NCBI GenBank assembly: GCA_002479215.1
Contig: DLME01000078.1
Coordinates: 424 to 8,719 of the forward strand
Length of the DNA: 8,296 nt
Direction: 5' to 3'
Source of the DNA: Syntrophaceae bacterium UBA7544
GTDB lineage: Bacteria > Desulfobacterota > Syntrophia > Syntrophales > Smithellaceae
Shown here: positions 1 to 6,575 of the stretch, piece by piece
Layout of the letters: each line of letters starts with the position of its first letter
Numbering within the stretch: the first letter of the stretch is position 1
Notes under the pieces: model-generated
What the model was told of the DNA's origin: nothing
Databases searched by the model: none
What the model saw: only the letters and a program-made list of their open reading frames with translations
Made by a program: the position numbers and the translations under genes

Positions 1-1274
1 AATTCCCGCACATTGCCCGGCCATTTATGGGATAAAAATACTTCTATGGCCGATGTAGAAATTCTTTTAATGTTTTTGGCCATTTCCTTGCTGTATTTCA
101 GGATAAAATGATCGGCCAATAAGATAACGTCACTGCCTCTTTCGCGCAGAGGGGGTAAATAAATAGGAAAAACATTCAAGCGATAAAATAAATCGGCACG
201 AAAATGTTCCGCTAAAATATCTTGCTCTAAATTTCTGTTTGTTGCCGCAATAATGCGCACATTAACATTAACAACCCTGGAAGAGCCCAACGGTTGAAAC
301 CTCTTTTCCTGTAAAACACGCAAAAGTTTTACCTGAGCCGCAGCGGAAAGCTCGCCTACTTCATCCAAAAAAATTGTGCCGCCGTTGGCTTCTTCGAATC
401 TTCCCCGCCGCTGCTGTAGTGCGCCGGTAAAAGCTCCCCTTTCATGACCGAACAACTCGCTTTCAATCAAAGTATCGGGAATAGCCGCGCAATTAACCTG
501 CACTATTGGCCCTTTGTGCCGCGGAGAGTTCATGTGGATTGCCCTGGCGATTAGTTCCTTGCCCGTCCCGGTTTCGCCGGAGATTAAAACAGTTGTGTTG
601 GAATCGGCTACCTGGGCGACTAAACCAAATACCTCCTGCATAGGTTTAGAATGGCCGATAATATCTATCGAAGGTGCCCGCGTACTGCCGACAATTTTCT
701 TCAGTCTTTTGTTTTCCTCTTCTAGCGCTCTGATGTGCACAAATTTGGCCATTAATTCCGCAACCGCTGAAAGCATCGCCAGTTCCTTATCCAAATTTTC
801 TACTTCGCGCGCGACTTTATCGGCCGATAAAACTCCCACGACATGGTCGTCATAAATAATGGGAACACAAAGAAAAGCCAGTTCCGACCTGTTTAGATGA
901 CGTCTTGCCCCCGTACGGTCTAAAAAATGAGTGGCATGCCCCAAATTGGCCACAGCCATCGGGCGGCCCGTCTGGGCAACTTGGCCGGTAATGCCTTCAC
1001 CGGGTTTATAAGTTACATCCAATCCTTCTATATTTACGTCATGGGCAATATCCAGCCAGGCTTCCTTTTTTTCGCGATCCAGGAGCGAAATCATGCCTCG
1101 CTGCATACCTAAACGCAGGCTCATTTCCTGCAGAACTTGCTCTAGTTCATCACGCAAATCTGTAGGTTGGGCTAAAATTTTAGATATAGCGTGCAGTGCG
1201 GCAAGCTCTTCGTAACTGTGTATGCTCAATTTTGTATCTTCCCCAATGGAAGTTTTTTTGGAAACTTTACTCAT
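1..1274 (-). CDS. Sigma-54-dependent transcriptional activator, NifA-like GAF + AAA+ (partial, C-terminus outside window)
   Basis: This gene reads leftward from ATG at 1274 and stays open to the window edge (424 codons visible). Residues about 25-190 form a GAF sensor domain of NifA type, with a '[15 protein letters not shown]' core and '[18 protein letters not shown]'. A charged, probably helical linker follows at about 193-206. The AAA+ domain starts near 212: Walker A GETGTGKE (233-240), the GAFTGA loop that contacts sigma-54 (280-285), Walker B GGTIFLDE (298-305) and FRADLFYRL (358-366). The last readable residues, WPGNVRE, mark the end of the AAA+ domain, so only the Fis-type HTH should be missing. 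Such proteins remodel sigma-54 RNA polymerase at -24/-12 promoters using ATP. The ligand and target genes are unknown, and no nif gene is visible, so I do not call it nifA. Upstream codons are open, but 1274 is the first good start and fits the family's N-terminus. Its Shine-Dalgarno is weak. Confidence 0.93.
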   Translation of the reverse strand, partial: MSKVSKKTSIGEDTKLSIHSYEELAALHAISKILAQPTDLRDELEQVLQEMSLRLGMQRGMISLLDREKKEAWLDIAHDVNIEGLDVTYKPGEGITGQVAQTGRPMAVANLGHATHFLDRTGARRHLNRSELAFLCVPIIYDDHVVGVLSADKVAREVENLDKELAMLSAVAELMAKFVHIRALEEENKRLKKIVGSTRAPSIDIIGHSKPMQEVFGLVAQVADSNTTVLISGETGTGKELIARAIHMNSPRHKGPIVQVNCAAIPDTLIESELFGHERGAFTGALQQRRGRFEEANGGTIFLDEVGELSAAAQVKLLRVLQEKRFQPLGSSRVVNVNVRIIAATNRNLEQDILAEHFRADLFYRLNVFPIYLPPLRERGSDVILLADHFILKYSKEMAKNIKRISTSAIEVFLSHKWPGNVRE

Positions 1275-1302
1275 GTTAAGGCCTGAAGAACCTTGGAAAA
1301 GT

Positions 1303-1317
1303 ATTTTGTTACAAAAT
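1303..1317. promoter_or_regulatory. 15-bp palindrome upstream of the activator gene (possible operator)
   Basis: ATTTTGT-T-ACAAAAT is a perfect palindrome with 7-bp arms around one central base. It lies 28 bp upstream of the activator start, where a repressor or autoregulatory site could sit. Two direct copies of TTGTGCT (1317-1323 and 1340-1346) lie beside it. I see no -24/-12 sigma-54 promoter and no strong sigma-70 promoter for the activator gene. Function is inferred from position only. Confidence 0.3.
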
Positions 1318-1420
1318 TGTGCTAAAAGCAATCAATTTTTTGTGCTTCAGCATATAAAATGCAAGGAATGAACCAATTTTGATCTTTTTTTGATAATTAT
1401 GACCCAAATGGTAAGGATTT

Positions 1421-1489
1421 ATGACAATAGAAGAAAATATTAAATTTGATGTGAATTATTCACTTGACTTACCTTGGTTACTAAGGTAA
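1421..1489 (+). CDS. Possible 22-codon leader peptide upstream of the RHH gene
   Basis: An ATG at 1421 opens 22 codons ending in TAA at 1487-1489. AAGGA at 1413-1417 is a plausible though close Shine-Dalgarno. The peptide (MTIEENIKFD… to …LPWLLR) has no recognised motif and no run of one amino acid that would suggest classical attenuation. The notable point is position. Its last seven codons and stop run through the inverted repeat at 1469-1489, and it ends 10 nt before the RHH start codon. Ribosomes finishing it would melt any RNA hairpin there and could reinitiate. It may equally be a chance ORF. Confidence 0.3.
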   Translation: MTIEENIKFDVNYSLDLPWLLR

Positions 1490-1492
1490 CTT
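1464..1492 (+). promoter_or_regulatory. Possible promoter with TTGACT -35 overlapping the inverted repeat
   Basis: TTGACT at 1464-1469 matches the -35 consensus at five of six bases. At 17 bp spacing the only -10 is TAACTT (1487-1492), a poor match. If used, transcription would start at or near the RHH start codon, giving an almost leaderless message, and the inverted repeat would lie exactly between -35 and -10 as a repressor site. The alternative promoter is the GATAAT at 1392-1397. Confidence 0.3.
1469..1489 (+). promoter_or_regulatory. Near-perfect 21-bp inverted repeat before the RHH gene (operator or RNA hairpin)
   Basis: TTACCTT (1469-1475) is the exact reverse complement of AAGGTAA (1483-1489). 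The middle adds two further pairs and only one mismatch. It begins at the last base of a -35-like TTGACT and ends 10 bp before the RHH start. As DNA it is a good candidate operator, and RHH proteins usually bind such symmetric sites and often regulate themselves. As RNA the same symmetry folds into a hairpin covering AAGG (1483-1486), the only Shine-Dalgarno candidate for the RHH gene. No copy is seen near the endonuclease promoter. Confidence 0.55.
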
Positions 1493-1499
1493 TACTAAT

Positions 1500-1706
1500 A
1501 TGAATGCGACAGCCAAATCTAAGACAAAGAAAACATTTCCGCTTGAGATCGAAGAAAATCTACACAAAGCTCTCAAGCACAAGGCTATTGAGTCGGATAT
1601 GTCTCTTCATGCCTACATCCTTGACGCGCTGGTTTCGCGGGTCAACGAAGAAACCGCCGTTTACAACGCCGGTGGTAAAACGAAAGAAAACCGGAGGGAA
1701 AAGTGA
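1500..1706 (+). CDS. Small ribbon-helix-helix (Arc/CopG-like) protein, probable regulator of the RM system
   Basis: This 68-residue basic protein has a short lysine-rich start, a strand KKTFPLEI (10-17), a helix at about 18-32, a turn at DMS (33-35) and a second helix SLHAYILDALVSRV (35-48). That is the RHH layout, in which paired strands from a dimer enter the DNA major groove. A charged tail follows (49-68). The family is recognised from the pattern, not from a named homologue. It overlaps the methyltransferase start by four bases (GTGA, 1703-1706), so the two are translationally coupled. Position and fold suggest a transcriptional regulator of the RM genes, the role normally held by an XRE-type C protein. 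An antitoxin role is less likely because no toxin gene is adjacent. The ATG at 1500 has only AAGG 13 nt upstream as a Shine-Dalgarno, which is long spacing. Confidence 0.72.
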   Translation: MNATAKSKTKKTFPLEIEENLHKALKHKAIESDMSLHAYILDALVSRVNEETAVYNAGGKTKENRREK

Positions 1707-2650
1707 ACGCTTCCGCAGAATCCATAAGCTGCTTACAGTCAGATATATTTTCCGGAACTAACCCAGTTCAGATTATCCACGGTGACGTTCGACAGAAACT
1801 TTCTTTGCTCCCAGACGATACCTTTAACTGCTGCGTCACTTCTCCACCCTATTGGGGGATGCGTGATTACGGGTACGAAGGACAAATAGGGGCAGAGACG
1901 GAGATCAATGACTATATCGCGCATCTGGTCAAAGTATTTCGCGAAGTTCGGCGAGTACTGCGGTCCGATGGTACGCTCTGGCTCAATATCGGTAACACAT
2001 ACACGTCTGGTGGGAGAACCTGGCGTCAATCGGATGCGAAAAACATGGGACGTGCAATGTCCTATCGTCCTGATACCCCGACGGGACTTAAACCTAAAGA
2101 CCTTATCGGTGTTGCCTGGATGCTGGCTATGGCGCTTCAACTTGACGGCTGGTATCTGCGCTCAGATATAATCTGGCACAAACCAAACTGCCAGCCTGAG
2201 TCGGTCAAAGACAGGGTAACCGTGTCGCATGAATACATTTTCATGCTCTCAAAGAGCGAAAATTATTATTTTGATCAGGAGTCAATCAAAGAGCGAACAG
2301 CTGACGGCAAGTCCCTCAAAAACAAGCGGACTGTTTGGCAAATCAATACAGAGTCTTGCAAAGAAGCCCACTTCGCCGTTTTTCCAAAAGCGTTGGTTCG
2401 TCCTTGCATGCTGGCAGGCTCACCAAAAGGCGGAATAGTTCTGGACCCCTTCTTCGGCAGTGGCACCGTAGGCATGGTGGCCATTGAGACGGGGCGCAAG
2501 TGTGTCGGCGTCGAATTGAAATCCGACTATGTTGACATTGCCAAGCAACGCTTGTTGACGGTTACACCAACTCTCGATCTTGATTTTGCTGAGGGGAATC
2601 AAACTGCCAAGAGGCATGAACCTTACATAACACCTTCCTTAAGCCTTTGA
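1703..2650 (+). CDS. Beta-class site-specific DNA methyltransferase (TSPPYW type) of a type II-like RM system
   Basis: This enzyme transfers a methyl group from S-adenosylmethionine to a base in a specific DNA site. Catalytic motif IV, TSPPYW (46-51), comes first. The SAM-binding motif I, VLDPFFGSGTVG (246-257), is near the C-terminus, followed by GRKCVGVEL and an AKQRLL helix. This order defines the beta class. The S in SPPY is usual for N4-cytosine enzymes, but related SPPYW enzymes can methylate N6-adenine, so the base is not certain. Residues about 165-220 should contain the short target-recognition region. The 315-residue length suits the family. The GTG start has a strong GGAGG five bases upstream and overlaps the RHH stop. 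Residues 287-315 lie past the conserved fold and are encoded in the 89-bp overlap with the convergent gene. It would protect host DNA from that gene's product. Confidence 0.92.
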   Translation: MNASAESISCLQSDIFSGTNPVQIIHGDVRQKLSLLPDDTFNCCVTSPPYWGMRDYGYEGQIGAETEINDYIAHLVKVFREVRRVLRSDGTLWLNIGNTYTSGGRTWRQSDAKNMGRAMSYRPDTPTGLKPKDLIGVAWMLAMALQLDGWYLRSDIIWHKPNCQPESVKDRVTVSHEYIFMLSKSENYYFDQESIKERTADGKSLKNKRTVWQINTESCKEAHFAVFPKALVRPCMLAGSPKGGIVLDPFFGSGTVGMVAIETGRKCVGVELKSDYVDIAKQRLLTVTPTLDLDFAEGNQTAKRHEPYITPSLSL

Positions 2651-3383
2651 TCTGCAATTTACGCTCTCCTCCTCCATCAAAGTAGAGACTGAAAAGAAGC
2701 TCTCCGGCATTTTCAACAAAACAATACCCAGGTTTTGGGTATTGGGCGCTTTCTATTCGCATCTCAAGGCGCCCCGCTGACGCTCTTTTCAGCAGATCCT
2801 TTGGTATCTCTACAAGTTCATACAGGTAATCAGGTTCACCTTTCCTCAGCGCCCGTAGCACTAAAATACGGTCAATGCCTGCAAGGTTATCCAAAAACTG
2901 ATGACGAAGACCAACCAGATCATTTGGGTCGTCTCCCCATTGCCCACCACCAAGCTCCATAAATTTTGAGATATGCAGTATATCAGCACGTATAGCTTTA
3001 GCGGCCTCGGTCTTGAGTGAAACATTGTGCCCACTTATCTTTATGTCATAGCCTCGTCTGCCTCGCGGCGCCAACTCTGCCGCCACACCTGATGCTCTGA
3101 GAACAGCCTCCAAAGCAAACTCGAACTTATCCTTGGAAAAAGGCTCTCTTGAAAAGCAGTGATGAATTCTCAAGACGTCGCCAAAATCCAAAAGGGCAAA
3201 TTCTGAAATGATATCAGAATCAGATACCCTCTTGATTATCCAAGGTTGCGAGAATACCTGCACCATACTTTGAACGAGACCAAGTCGGTAGTCGCTCAAC
3301 CCAGGTATTTTTGCAATTAATTGCGTGATTTTCTCCTCACGAGTCATTATTGGAAAGCCCTCTTCATATTCAATTTCTGACAC
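2562..3383 (-). CDS. Probable type II restriction endonuclease, PD-(D/E)xK-like, family not recognised
   Basis: The gene converges on the methyltransferase gene and overlaps its 3' end by 89 bp. I cannot name a family. The central region resembles a PD-(D/E)xK nuclease core: helix FEFALEAVLRASG (87-99, with E92), then RRGYDIKI with D113, then VSLKTEA with K124. Ser122 sits where the second acidic residue is usual, and E126 is two residues past the lysine. Displaced acidic residues of this kind are known in restriction enzymes such as Cfr10I. The C-terminal part (about 225-261) is strand-rich and ends in HASWQF. There is no signal peptide or membrane segment. GTG at 3383 gives 273 residues but has no Shine-Dalgarno. 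ATG at 3347 has AGAGGG 10 nt upstream and would give 261 residues. The same strand as mnmG means read-through could express it. Confidence 0.7.
   Translation of the reverse strand: MSEIEYEEGFPIMTREEKITQLIAKIPGLSDYRLGLVQSMVQVFSQPWIIKRVSDSDIISEFALLDFGDVLRIHHCFSREPFSKDKFEFALEAVLRASGVAAELAPRGRRGYDIKISGHNVSLKTEAAKAIRADILHISKFMELGGGQWGDDPNDLVGLRHQFLDNLAGIDRILVLRALRKGEPDYLYELVEIPKDLLKRASAGRLEMRIESAQYPKPGYCFVENAGELLFSLYFDGGGERKLQIKGLRKVLCKVHASWQFDSPQQNQDRELV
2722..2744 (-). repeat. Perfect 9-bp hairpin inside the endonuclease gene, terminator-like on the minus strand
   Basis: CAATACCCA (2722-2730) and TGGGTATTG (2736-2744) pair perfectly around a 5-nt loop. On the minus strand the stem is followed by TTTTGTT, resembling a weak intrinsic terminator inside the endonuclease coding region. 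On the plus strand it lies 71 bp past the methyltransferase stop without a following T-run. It encodes residues near QYPKPGY, so it may be chance or a control on either transcript. Confidence 0.35.
3358..3363 (-). promoter_or_regulatory. Shine-Dalgarno that may set the endonuclease start at ATG 3347
   Basis: Read on the minus strand this is AGAGGG, 10 nt before an in-frame ATG at 3347. The longer GTG start at 3383 has no comparable site and is preceded by an 8-bp palindrome, TAGCGCTA (3386-3393). The ATG is therefore a serious alternative. Confidence 0.45.
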
Positions 3384-3508
3384 GGTAGCGCTATTCTAAC
3401 AAACAGCGTTGGACTTGCAAACGAAATTTAGCTTCTCTTTGTCTTTTCCTTCTTTTTTCGCCTAACAATTAATATACGAACTTCTCTTTTTCCGAATATT
3501 TTAATAAA

Positions 3509-3537
3509 AATATAACTCAGTAGATTTTCTTATTCAA
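3509..3537 (-). promoter_or_regulatory. Candidate sigma-70 promoter for the endonuclease gene
   Basis: On the minus strand, TTGAAT (3537-3532) and TATATT (3514-3509) are separated by exactly 17 bp, matching the -35 and -10 consensus at four and five of six bases. It lies just past the mnmG stop, within AT-rich DNA. The transcript would have a leader of roughly 120-155 nt containing a purine-rich tract (complement of 3432-3459). No operator like the one before the RHH gene is visible. Confidence 0.45.
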
Positions 3538-3547
3538 GCCAATAATT

Positions 3548-5449
3548 TCATAAATCTGCTTTATCTTTTTCTTTTTTAGAGAGACCTGCGAGTTCTTGTT
3601 TCTTCATCATAATCAAAACAGCCGAGATGGCGCCTTCGGTCATGCCGGGGATTCTTTCCATCTGGCCGATAGTGGCGGGGGCGATGCGGGTCAGTTTGGC
3701 CTGAAGTTCGTTGGAGAGGCCGGGGACACAGGAATAATCAAAGTCCGGCGGAATTTTCTTTTTCTCCTGTTCCTTCAAACGCTGGACGGATTCGAATTGT
3801 CTTTTGATATAGCCTTCATATTTAATTTCTATTTCTATCTGCTTTTTAACGAAGGAATCATTTTCCGCCTCCCAGCCGGGAAATCCGGCTAGATTGTCAT
3901 AAGATATTTCATGCCTTTTGAGCAAACCGTAAAGAGTGGTGTGATTATTCAAAGGCGGTGATTTAAGTTTTGCCAGTTGTTCATTGATTTCCGGCGACGG
4001 TTTGATTGGTGAAGCTTTTAGACGTTTAATACCTTGCTCTATCTGCCGCATCTTCTCCTGCAACACCGCATAATGCTCAGGGGCGATCAATCCCAACTCA
4101 CAGCCCTTGCCCATCAAGCGGATGACGGCATTATCTTCCCGCAGAATAAGCCGGTATTCCGCACGTGATGTAAACATACGATAGGGTTCATCCACGCCGC
4201 GCGTGACCAGATCGTCGATCATGACGGCCATGTAGGCCTCCGAGCGATCCAGAATAAAAGCGGAAGTGCCCTGCACCGCGCGCGCGGCATTGATCCCTGC
4301 CCAGAGGCCTTGTGCCGCCGCTTCTTCATAGCCCGACGTGCCGTTGATTTGACCGGCCAGATAAAGGCCGGAAATTAGTTTGGTCTCCAGAGTCAGTTTC
4401 AACTGGCTGGGCTGAACGAAATCATACTCGATGGCATAAGCCGGACGCATGATCTGGGCCTGCTCCAAACCTTTCACGCTATGGACAATCTGATACTGTA
4501 ATTCCAGCGGCAGGCAGTTGCCCAAGCCTTTGGCATAAACTTCCTGCGTGTCGAGTCCTTCATGCTCCAGCACGACCGGATGGCTTTCGCGCTCGCCAAA
4601 GCGCATGACCTTATCTTCCAGCGAAGGACAGTAGCGGGCACTCACTCCTTTAATGACACCGGCATATAAAGGCGAGTATTGAATGTTCTCTCGAATCACA
4701 CGATGCGTTTCAGCGGATGTGGCACTGAAATAGGAAGGCAGGCGCTCTGTTCGCAAAGCGTTGGTGGTAAAGGAAAAGGGCTGGGGGTCGGGGTCGCTGT
4801 CCTGCCGCTCGAGACGGGAAAAATCAATGGACGAGGCACGCAGACGCGGCGGGGTTCCGGTTTTCATTCTGCCCATTTCAAACCCCAACTGTTTGAGGTT
4901 GTTTGCCAGTCCAATAGACGCGAGTTCCCCGGCGCGGCCGGAAGCGGTTTGAGAAGCACCGATATGCACAAGTCCGTTTAAAAAAGTGCCGGTGGTTATA
5001 ATGACCTTTTTCGCGCCGTAAAAATACCCGCTTTGATCCAGCACACCTTTAACCGCGCCATTTTCGATGACCAGGCTTTCGACCATGGCCTGCCGGATGT
5101 AGAGATTCTGCTGATTTTCGACTACCGCTTTCATCGCCAGGCGGTAGAGTTGCTTATCGCACTGCATCCGGGAAGAATGAACGGCAGGCCCTTTGGAGGC
5201 ATTAAGCATCCTAAAATGCACAGCGGTTTTGTCTGTAATCTTCCCCATTTCACCGCCGAGAGCGTCAATTTCCTTAACCAATTGTCCCTTGGCCAGGCCG
5301 CCGATAGCCGGATTGCAGGACATGAGCGCAATAGAATCCAGATTGATATTGAACAAAAGTGTCTTACAGCCCATGCGTGCGGCCGCGAGTGCCGCCTCGC
5401 AACCGGCATGGCCGCCGCCGATTACCAGAATGTCATAGTTATCAGACAA
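3548..5449 (-). CDS. mnmG: tRNA uridine-5-carboxymethylaminomethyl modification enzyme MnmG (GidA)
   Basis: MnmG, with MnmE, installs the (carboxymethyl)aminomethyl group on U34 of certain tRNAs, using FAD, NADH and a folate one-carbon donor in the cytoplasm. The 633-residue length fits the family (629 in E. coli). The FAD-binding Rossmann motif is GGGHAG (11-16). [13 protein letters not shown] holds Cys45 and [10 protein letters not shown] (271-280) holds Cys274, which appear to match the two conserved cysteines of the family. [19 protein letters not shown] (364-382) is another signature. The C-terminal helical domain (about 555-620) for MnmE and tRNA contacts is intact, ending in a lysine-rich tail. 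The start is TTG at 5449, backed by AGAGGTG seven bases upstream. The usual partner rsmG (gidB) is not downstream; the restriction gene is, 164 bp away. No terminator separates them. Confidence 0.97.
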   Translation of the reverse strand: MSDNYDILVIGGGHAGCEAALAAARMGCKTLLFNINLDSIALMSCNPAIGGLAKGQLVKEIDALGGEMGKITDKTAVHFRMLNASKGPAVHSSRMQCDKQLYRLAMKAVVENQQNLYIRQAMVESLVIENGAVKGVLDQSGYFYGAKKVIITTGTFLNGLVHIGASQTASGRAGELASIGLANNLKQLGFEMGRMKTGTPPRLRASSIDFSRLERQDSDPDPQPFSFTTNALRTERLPSYFSATSAETHRVIRENIQYSPLYAGVIKGVSARYCPSLEDKVMRFGERESHPVVLEHEGLDTQEVYAKGLGNCLPLELQYQIVHSVKGLEQAQIMRPAYAIEYDFVQPSQLKLTLETKLISGLYLAGQINGTSGYEEAAAQGLWAGINAARAVQGTSAFILDRSEAYMAVMIDDLVTRGVDEPYRMFTSRAEYRLILREDNAVIRLMGKGCELGLIAPEHYAVLQEKMRQIEQGIKRLKASPIKPSPEINEQLAKLKSPPLNNHTTLYGLLKRHEISYDNLAGFPGWEAENDSFVKKQIEIEIKYEGYIKRQFESVQRLKEQEKKKIPPDFDYSCVPGLSNELQAKLTRIAPATIGQMERIPGMTEGAISAVLIMMKKQELAGLSKKEKDKADL

Positions 5450-5456
5450 ATTATTT

Positions 5457-5463
5457 CACCTCT
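5457..5463 (-). promoter_or_regulatory. Shine-Dalgarno fixing the TTG start of mnmG
   Basis: On the minus strand this reads AGAGGTG, 7 nt before TTG at 5449. No ATG or GTG lies between it and the conserved YDILVIGGG, so the TTG start is well supported. Confidence 0.75.
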
Positions 5464-5595
5464 TATTTAACCCCTAACCAAAGCTTGCGCTGGTATTAAA
5501 TCAATAGTAAAAGCTCATCAAAGCCTTGAAACCGCTCAGGGTTAATTCAATTGATGTTTTTTACGGCATAGACTGCAAAAATACAACATAAAAAA

Positions 5596-5599
5596 GAGG
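5596..5599 (+). promoter_or_regulatory. Shine-Dalgarno fixing the TTG start of the radical SAM gene
   Basis: GAGG lies 6 nt before TTG at 5606. An in-frame stop at 5552-5554 excludes a distant upstream start, and no ATG or GTG occurs before the conserved N-terminal region. The TTG start is therefore likely. Confidence 0.65.
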
Positions 5600-5605
5600 C
5601 TAGAT

Positions 5606-6538
5606 TTGGCAAAACCGGTGTTCTGGAAAAATTCGAAAAGATACTATGATCTGAAAAGTTACTGGCGTAATTTGTTCGGCTGCAATGTGCACAAATTGCC
5701 CATTGACGCCGGTTTTACCTGCCCCAACCGCGACGGCCGTGTTGCTTACGGCGGATGTATCTATTGCGATGGGCGCGGTTCCAAACTGCGCCAGAAGGGT
5801 AAATTGCCCTCTGTTGCCGAACAAATTCAAAGTGGCAAGAAGTTTTATAAACCTCATGCATCGAAATTTATTGCTTATTTTCAAACTTTTACCAATACAT
5901 ACGCACCAGTTGAAAAATTGCGCATGTTATACGACGAAGCTTTAAGTCAGGAAGATGTAATTGGTCTTTCCATCGGCACCAGGCCGGATTGTCTCGCGCC
6001 GGAAACAATTACCCTATTAAAAGGGTATGCCCAAAAATATCATGTCTGGCTGGAGTTAGGATTGCAATCTATCCACGATAAAACATTGCAACTTATTAAT
6101 CGTGGACATAATTCCCAGCAATTTTTGGATGCCATTCATGCCTGCACCGGTCGAGGTATTAATCTCTGTGTTCACATCATTATCGGTTTGCCGGGTGAAA
6201 GCGATAAAGATGTATTGCAAACAGCGCAGTCCATTGCCGCACTGCCTATTAATGGAATCAAGATTCATTCCCTGCTCGCGCTGGAAGGAACTGCTCTGGG
6301 CGAAATGTACAAAAATGAATCAATTAAACTTATAACTAAAGAAAAATATGTTTCTTTGGTGGCTGACGTTCTGGAAATTCTGCCGCCGACGATGGTAATC
6401 CAACGCTTAACTGCCGAAGGTTATCGTGATATTTTCCTTGCACCTGACTGGGCAATGAATAAATTAGATGTGTTAAACGCGATTAATCGGGAACTAGAAC
6501 GCCGCGATACTCACCAGGGCATATACTATAAAGGATAA
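5606..6538 (+). CDS. TIGR01212/YhcC-type radical SAM protein
   Basis: This 310-residue protein resembles E. coli YhcC and the TIGR01212 family. The early region YYDLKSYWRNLFGCNVHKL precedes the iron-sulfur motif CPNRDGRVAYGGCIYC. There, Cys39, Cys51 and Cys54 (C-x11-C-x2-C) should hold the 4Fe-4S cluster that cleaves S-adenosylmethionine. LSIGTRPDCL, LELGLQS and IIIGLPGES are typical barrel segments of the Elp3-like branch of radical SAM enzymes. The C-terminal part, including APDWAMNK, is also family-like. The substrate of the family was not known to me, though tRNA modification has been proposed for relatives. It diverges from mnmG with 156 bp between them, and adjacency to a tRNA-modification gene is suggestive only. 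It ends 162 bp before hisH and is probably a single-gene unit. Confidence 0.9.
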   Translation: MAKPVFWKNSKRYYDLKSYWRNLFGCNVHKLPIDAGFTCPNRDGRVAYGGCIYCDGRGSKLRQKGKLPSVAEQIQSGKKFYKPHASKFIAYFQTFTNTYAPVEKLRMLYDEALSQEDVIGLSIGTRPDCLAPETITLLKGYAQKYHVWLELGLQSIHDKTLQLINRGHNSQQFLDAIHACTGRGINLCVHIIIGLPGESDKDVLQTAQSIAALPINGIKIHSLLALEGTALGEMYKNESIKLITKEKYVSLVADVLEILPPTMVIQRLTAEGYRDIFLAPDWAMNKLDVLNAINRELERRDTHQGIYYKG

Positions 6539-6575
6539 AATTGATCGTTTTGCGCTTTTTTGTAACTTAGAATAC

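Larger units (their letters stand above)
1275..1499. other. Divergent intergenic region between the activator and the RM island
   Basis: These 225 bp are markedly AT-rich and carry the control signals for two divergent genes. Visible elements are the palindrome at 1303-1317, a GATAAT -10-like hexamer at 1392-1397 with a poor -35, a possible leader ORF at 1421-1489, a TTGACT -35-like hexamer at 1464-1469 and an inverted repeat at 1469-1489. No tRNA, terminator or IS end is visible. Confidence 0.6.
5450..5605. other. Divergent intergenic region between mnmG and the radical SAM gene
   Basis: These 156 bp must contain promoters for both flanking genes. I see only weak -35/-10 pairs in either direction and none that I would name. 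There is no palindrome, repeat or RNA gene beyond the two Shine-Dalgarno sites. Confidence 0.5.

Noticed and set aside
514..1112. Plus-strand open frames of 113 and 61 codons
   Set aside because: They lie antisense to the conserved GAF and AAA+ coding region of the activator and have no recognisable domain; they are shadow frames.
1..1274. Naming the activator nifA outright
   Set aside because: GAF and AAA+ domains resemble NifA, but many related activators share them, the HTH end is missing and no nif genes are present.
1500..1706. RHH protein as antitoxin of a toxin-antitoxin pair
   Set aside because: The coupled downstream gene is a clear methyltransferase, and no toxin-like ORF is adjacent.
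1774..1782. DnaA-box-like TTATCCACG, considered because mnmG can lie near oriC
   Set aside because: It is a single match inside the methyltransferase coding sequence, with no cluster and no AT-rich unwinding element or dnaA/parAB genes.
1739..2140. Minus-strand 133-codon frame opposite the methyltransferase
   Set aside because: It is antisense to conserved methyltransferase motifs, with no Shine-Dalgarno or domain.
3495..3520. AT-only symmetric stretch after mnmG as a terminator
   Set aside because: It has no G/C in the stem, so it would not form a stable terminator hairpin.
5033..5470. Plus-strand 145-codon frame opposite mnmG
   Set aside because: It is the antisense shadow of the conserved mnmG N-terminus.
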